A DNA stretch of 64,000 nt. Source: Gemmataceae bacterium (GTDB lineage Bacteria > Planctomycetota > Planctomycetia > Gemmatales > Gemmataceae). Location: contig LR594584.1 of NCBI GenBank assembly GCA_901538445.1, forward strand, positions 4,675,360-4,739,359. Direction: 5' to 3'. Position 1 is the first letter of the stretch, and every line of letters begins with the position of its first letter. A program made the translations under genes and the position numbers. The notes beneath the pieces are model-generated. The model was not told the DNA's origin, did not search any database, and saw nothing but the letters and a program-made list of their open reading frames with translations. This document shows, one piece after another, positions 61,938 to 64,000 of this stretch.

Positions 61938-62474
61938 ATGAGACAATTCCGACTCTGGGGCGCGTCCGCGGCCCTGGCGTGCGGCCTGGGCGGGCCGGCC
62001 GTCGCCGGCGACAGCGCCCCGGTGCAACAAACCACGCTCATGCACAAGCTGTTCGGCCCGCGGGCCCCGAAGCCCGCCGGGCCGGCGGCCGCCAGCCCGG
62101 ACCGCCCGCCGACGATCACCGCACCGCTCGCGCCCGAGGTGCTGGCCGACGCGCTGCGGGCCGAGCAGGACGCCTACCTGCGGCGCGTCTCGGTCTGCAC
62201 GGAGCTGCGGCGGGTCGCGGTGGAAAAGGGCGACGACGCGCTCGCCCGCCAGGCCGACGAACTCGAGCGCCAGGCGTCGTCGCTGTACAACCTGCGGGTG
62301 ACCGGGCTGGGCGTGTCGCCCCGGCGGTCCGCGCTGCCGGAGCCCGCGAAGGGGCTCGACGTGGCCGCCCGCGGCGCGCCGGGCACCGCGGCGACGCAGG
62401 CCCGCCGCCTCGACCCGCAGGCCGCGCCGGTCCCGGGCTCCACGACGGCGCAGGTGCGGGAGGTGAAGCCATGA
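61938..62474 (+). CDS. Exported hypothetical protein
   Basis: 178 residues. Signal peptide (LWGASAALACGLGGPAVA), Ala/Pro-rich linker, then a helical part with EVLADALRAEQDAYLRRVSVCTELRRVA and ADELERQASSLYNLRVTGLG. The mature C-terminal 50 residues are Ala/Pro-rich. No family recognised. GGGGAAG lies before the ATG. The stop overlaps the next gene's start (ATGA), so the two exported proteins are coupled. Confidence 0.75.
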   Translation: MRQFRLWGASAALACGLGGPAVAGDSAPVQQTTLMHKLFGPRAPKPAGPAAASPDRPPTITAPLAPEVLADALRAEQDAYLRRVSVCTELRRVAVEKGDDALARQADELERQASSLYNLRVTGLGVSPRRSALPEPAKGLDVAARGAPGTAATQARRLDPQAAPVPGSTTAQVREVKP

Positions 62475-62806
62475 CCCGACTGCTCCTCGCGCTCGCGCTG
62501 GGCGCGCTCATCGGCTGCACCGGGATCCGCCCGGTCGGCCCGCTCGCCGGCTCGGGCCTCGGTCCGAAGGCGAGCAAGGCCAAGGGCGACAAGGACAAGG
62601 ACGAGCCGCCGGAACCGGTCACGGTGCCGGCCCCGAAGCCGACCCCGCCCCTGAACACGACCGGCCCCGAGGACGTGACGCCGGAGAACCCGAACCTCGC
62701 GATCCGCAAGCTCCAGCAGGAGCTCGAGGCCGACAAGAAGACGGTCCCGTCGGCCCCGAAGACGGTCGAGGTGTCGCGGTACAAGAACGGCGTCAAGCAG
62801 GAGTAA
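62471..62806 (+). CDS. Hypothetical lipoprotein
   Basis: 111 residues. The N-terminus (LLLALALGALIGC) has a lipobox, so it is likely to be lipid-anchored. The rest is Lys/Asp/Pro-rich and low in structure (KASKAKGDKDKDEPPEP, then PVTVPAPKPTPP) and ends with a short helical part. Start overlaps the upstream stop (ATGA). Possibly a small periplasmic spacer or partner of the upstream protein. Family unknown. Confidence 0.75.
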   Translation: MTRLLLALALGALIGCTGIRPVGPLAGSGLGPKASKAKGDKDKDEPPEPVTVPAPKPTPPLNTTGPEDVTPENPNLAIRKLQQELEADKKTVPSAPKTVEVSRYKNGVKQE

Positions 62807-63077
62807 GAACGCTCACCGGGTCCGGCCGGCGGCGGCACACGAGCCGCCGCCGGCCGCCCCGCCGCTCGTCGGTCACCTCGCCCCGGCCGGCACGCGCCCC
62901 GTTTGGGGCCGCACCCGTCTCAACTCCGGCGCCGCACCGCGCGGCCCATCGACGGGCCGCAACCACGTCCCTGCTCGGCACGGTGTCGAAGACGCCAGGC
63001 TGGCTCCCGAGATTGAATCCCGCTCGCGCGACGGGTAGGTTTCCTGTTCTGAACAGGAGTACCGACCGGGGGGCACC

Positions 63078-63494
63078 GTGCTCACAATCTCAGCCAGGGC
63101 CGTCGGCCGCAAGAAACCAATCGTCAGCGACTTCTCCGTTCCGAACGGCACCGCGGGCGCGTCGCTTCCCCTCCGCACCCTGATCGAACACGTCGTCCGC
63201 CAGGAGGTCACTGCGTTCCGGGACCGCCAGGCCGAGCGCCGGTTGTTCCGCGCGCTGACCGCCAAGGAGATCGAGGACGGCGTCGCGACCGGCAAGGTCG
63301 CTGCGGGGACGAGCGACCTCGACCAGGCGGTCGATGCCGACCGGGCGGTTGCGACGGCGCTGGAGGCCTTCGCCGACGGGCTGTTTCTGGTCGTCGTGGA
63401 CGACGCGGAGCTCCGCGACCTGGACGCCGCGGTGCCGCTCGCCCCGACGAGCCGCGTGACCTTCATCCGTCTCACCATGCTCGCCGGAGGCTGA
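63078..63494 (+). CDS. Hypothetical protein, possible partner of the next gene
   Basis: 138 residues from a GTG start. No signal or membrane helix. Sequence has IEHVVRQEVTAFRDRQAERRLFRALTAKEIEDGV and a basic N-terminus. The C-terminal part has FLVVVDDAELRDLDAAVPL. No family recognised. The next gene begins 3 bases after the stop, so the two are probably co-translated. The gap before it (62807-63077) has no gene that I can support. Confidence 0.65.
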   Translation: MLTISARAVGRKKPIVSDFSVPNGTAGASLPLRTLIEHVVRQEVTAFRDRQAERRLFRALTAKEIEDGVATGKVAAGTSDLDQAVDADRAVATALEAFADGLFLVVVDDAELRDLDAAVPLAPTSRVTFIRLTMLAGG

Positions 63495-63497
63495 CCC

Positions 63498-64000
63498 GTG
63501 CTGAAGCCCGACCTCGCCCGCCAGCAACTGGGCAAGCTCACCTCGAAGCGGCACCGGCAGGCCCGCATCGCCCGCGTGCAGAAGCTCCCGAAGCCGCTCG
63601 CGGCCGCGGGGCTCGGCGTGTTCGGGCTGCTCCCGACCGGGTCGCCGCCCTCGGACTGGAGCGAGCGACGCGCCCTCGAACCGGCGTCGGCCGCGCACCT
63701 CGGCGGCGACCCGAAGGGGCGGGCGAAGGTGCTCGCCGCGCTGTTCCCGACGATGCACGCCGACGTGGAGGCGGGCTGGCAACTCAAGGGCCGCGTGCCG
63801 TACACGGCGGGCCACAACCGCCGCGGGTTCCGCGCACCGAACCGGCCCGAGGTGTACACGCCCGCCCGGCAGTCGTACCTCGAGTCGCTGTTCGACGAAC
63901 TCGGAGACGTGCCCGACGACGTGCTCACGGCCGAGTGGGTCGCGGCGTGGGCGGTCCACCTCGGCTACCGGACCGACGAGTTCGGCGCGCTGCTCGCCGG
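63498..64000 (+). CDS. Unrecognised protein, partial at window end
   Basis: At least 167 codons are open to the end of the window, from a GTG start at 63498 with GGAGG (63486-63490) seven bases upstream. The sequence begins LKPDLARQQLGKLTSKRHRQ, and includes VPYTAGHNRRGFRAPNRPEVY and then DVLTAEWVAAWAVHLGYR. Cytoplasmic, basic N-terminus, no signal or membrane segment. No family recognised; the rest of the gene lies outside the window. Confidence 0.75.
   Translation, partial: MLKPDLARQQLGKLTSKRHRQARIARVQKLPKPLAAAGLGVFGLLPTGSPPSDWSERRALEPASAAHLGGDPKGRAKVLAALFPTMHADVEAGWQLKGRVPYTAGHNRRGFRAPNRPEVYTPARQSYLESLFDELGDVPDDVLTAEWVAAWAVHLGYRTDEFGALLA

Overview
The window is very GC-rich bacterial DNA with strong G/C preference at third codon positions. 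Its protein families point to a Gemmata-like planctomycete: DUF1559-, DUF1501-, DUF1080- and TIGR03790-type proteins, twin-arginine Gfo/Idh/MocA oxidoreductases, a zinc-finger Ser/Thr kinase, an LCCL-domain protein, leucine-rich and HEAT-repeat exported proteins, and a lipoprotein-type TolC homologue. I see no rRNA, tRNA, CRISPR array, transposase or phage gene. The assignment rests on family knowledge and not on a search.

Layout. 0-13 kb: a Ser/Thr kinase fused to a DJ-1/PfpI-like domain, several exported proteins (one built of 26-residue repeats, one Gly/Tyr-rich), a histidine kinase, a PilZ protein, a BON-like protein, an exported sugar isomerase-like protein and an LRR lipoprotein. 13-17 kb: groES-groEL and a TerC-type membrane protein. 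17-18.3 kb: about 1.25 kb with no convincing gene. 18.3-32.6 kb: a thiamine-diphosphate enzyme with a twin-arginine leader, a cytochrome P450 followed by a stand-alone E2-type acyltransferase, a membrane PilZ protein, a 2-hydroxyacid dehydrogenase, an LCCL protein, a TolC-like lipoprotein, an Mpo1-like protein and an exported amidohydrolase. 32.7-39.3 kb: DUF1501 and Gfo/Idh/MocA proteins, a HEAT protein, a VapBC-like pair and an ankyrin protein. 39.4-45.4 kb: the whole 2-oxoglutarate dehydrogenase complex (sucA-sucB-lpd). 45.4-49.1 kb: a mosaic hypothetical gene, a MazF/PemK-like pair, trpA and a TIGR03790 protein. 49.2-52.6 kb: a primary-type sigma factor, a LysR/NhaR-type regulator and a divergent HPF-like gene. 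53.1-61.7 kb: a nitrate assimilation cluster. 61.9-64 kb: small exported and unrecognised proteins, the last running off the end.

How genes work together. The nitrate cluster is self-contained: NarK-type uptake, a NasA-type molybdopterin nitrate reductase, an FAD/BFD electron-transfer subunit, a sirohaem nitrite reductase, and a CysJ-like reductase in which a four-cysteine iron-sulfur segment replaces the flavodoxin domain. The last protein may supply NADPH electrons. The sucA-sucB-lpd genes form one complex. groES and groEL are a normal chaperonin pair.

The most unusual theme is the number of inverted-repeat elements between genes. I find about fifteen, with arms of 8 to 38 bp and of many unrelated sequence types. 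They lie between genes of the sucA-sucB-lpd and nitrate operons. A perfect 28-base copy of one intergenic arm, plus variants of two others, lies inside sucB, in frame, exactly in the two flexible linkers. Repeat-derived DNA therefore seems to have been built into the linkers of an essential enzyme.
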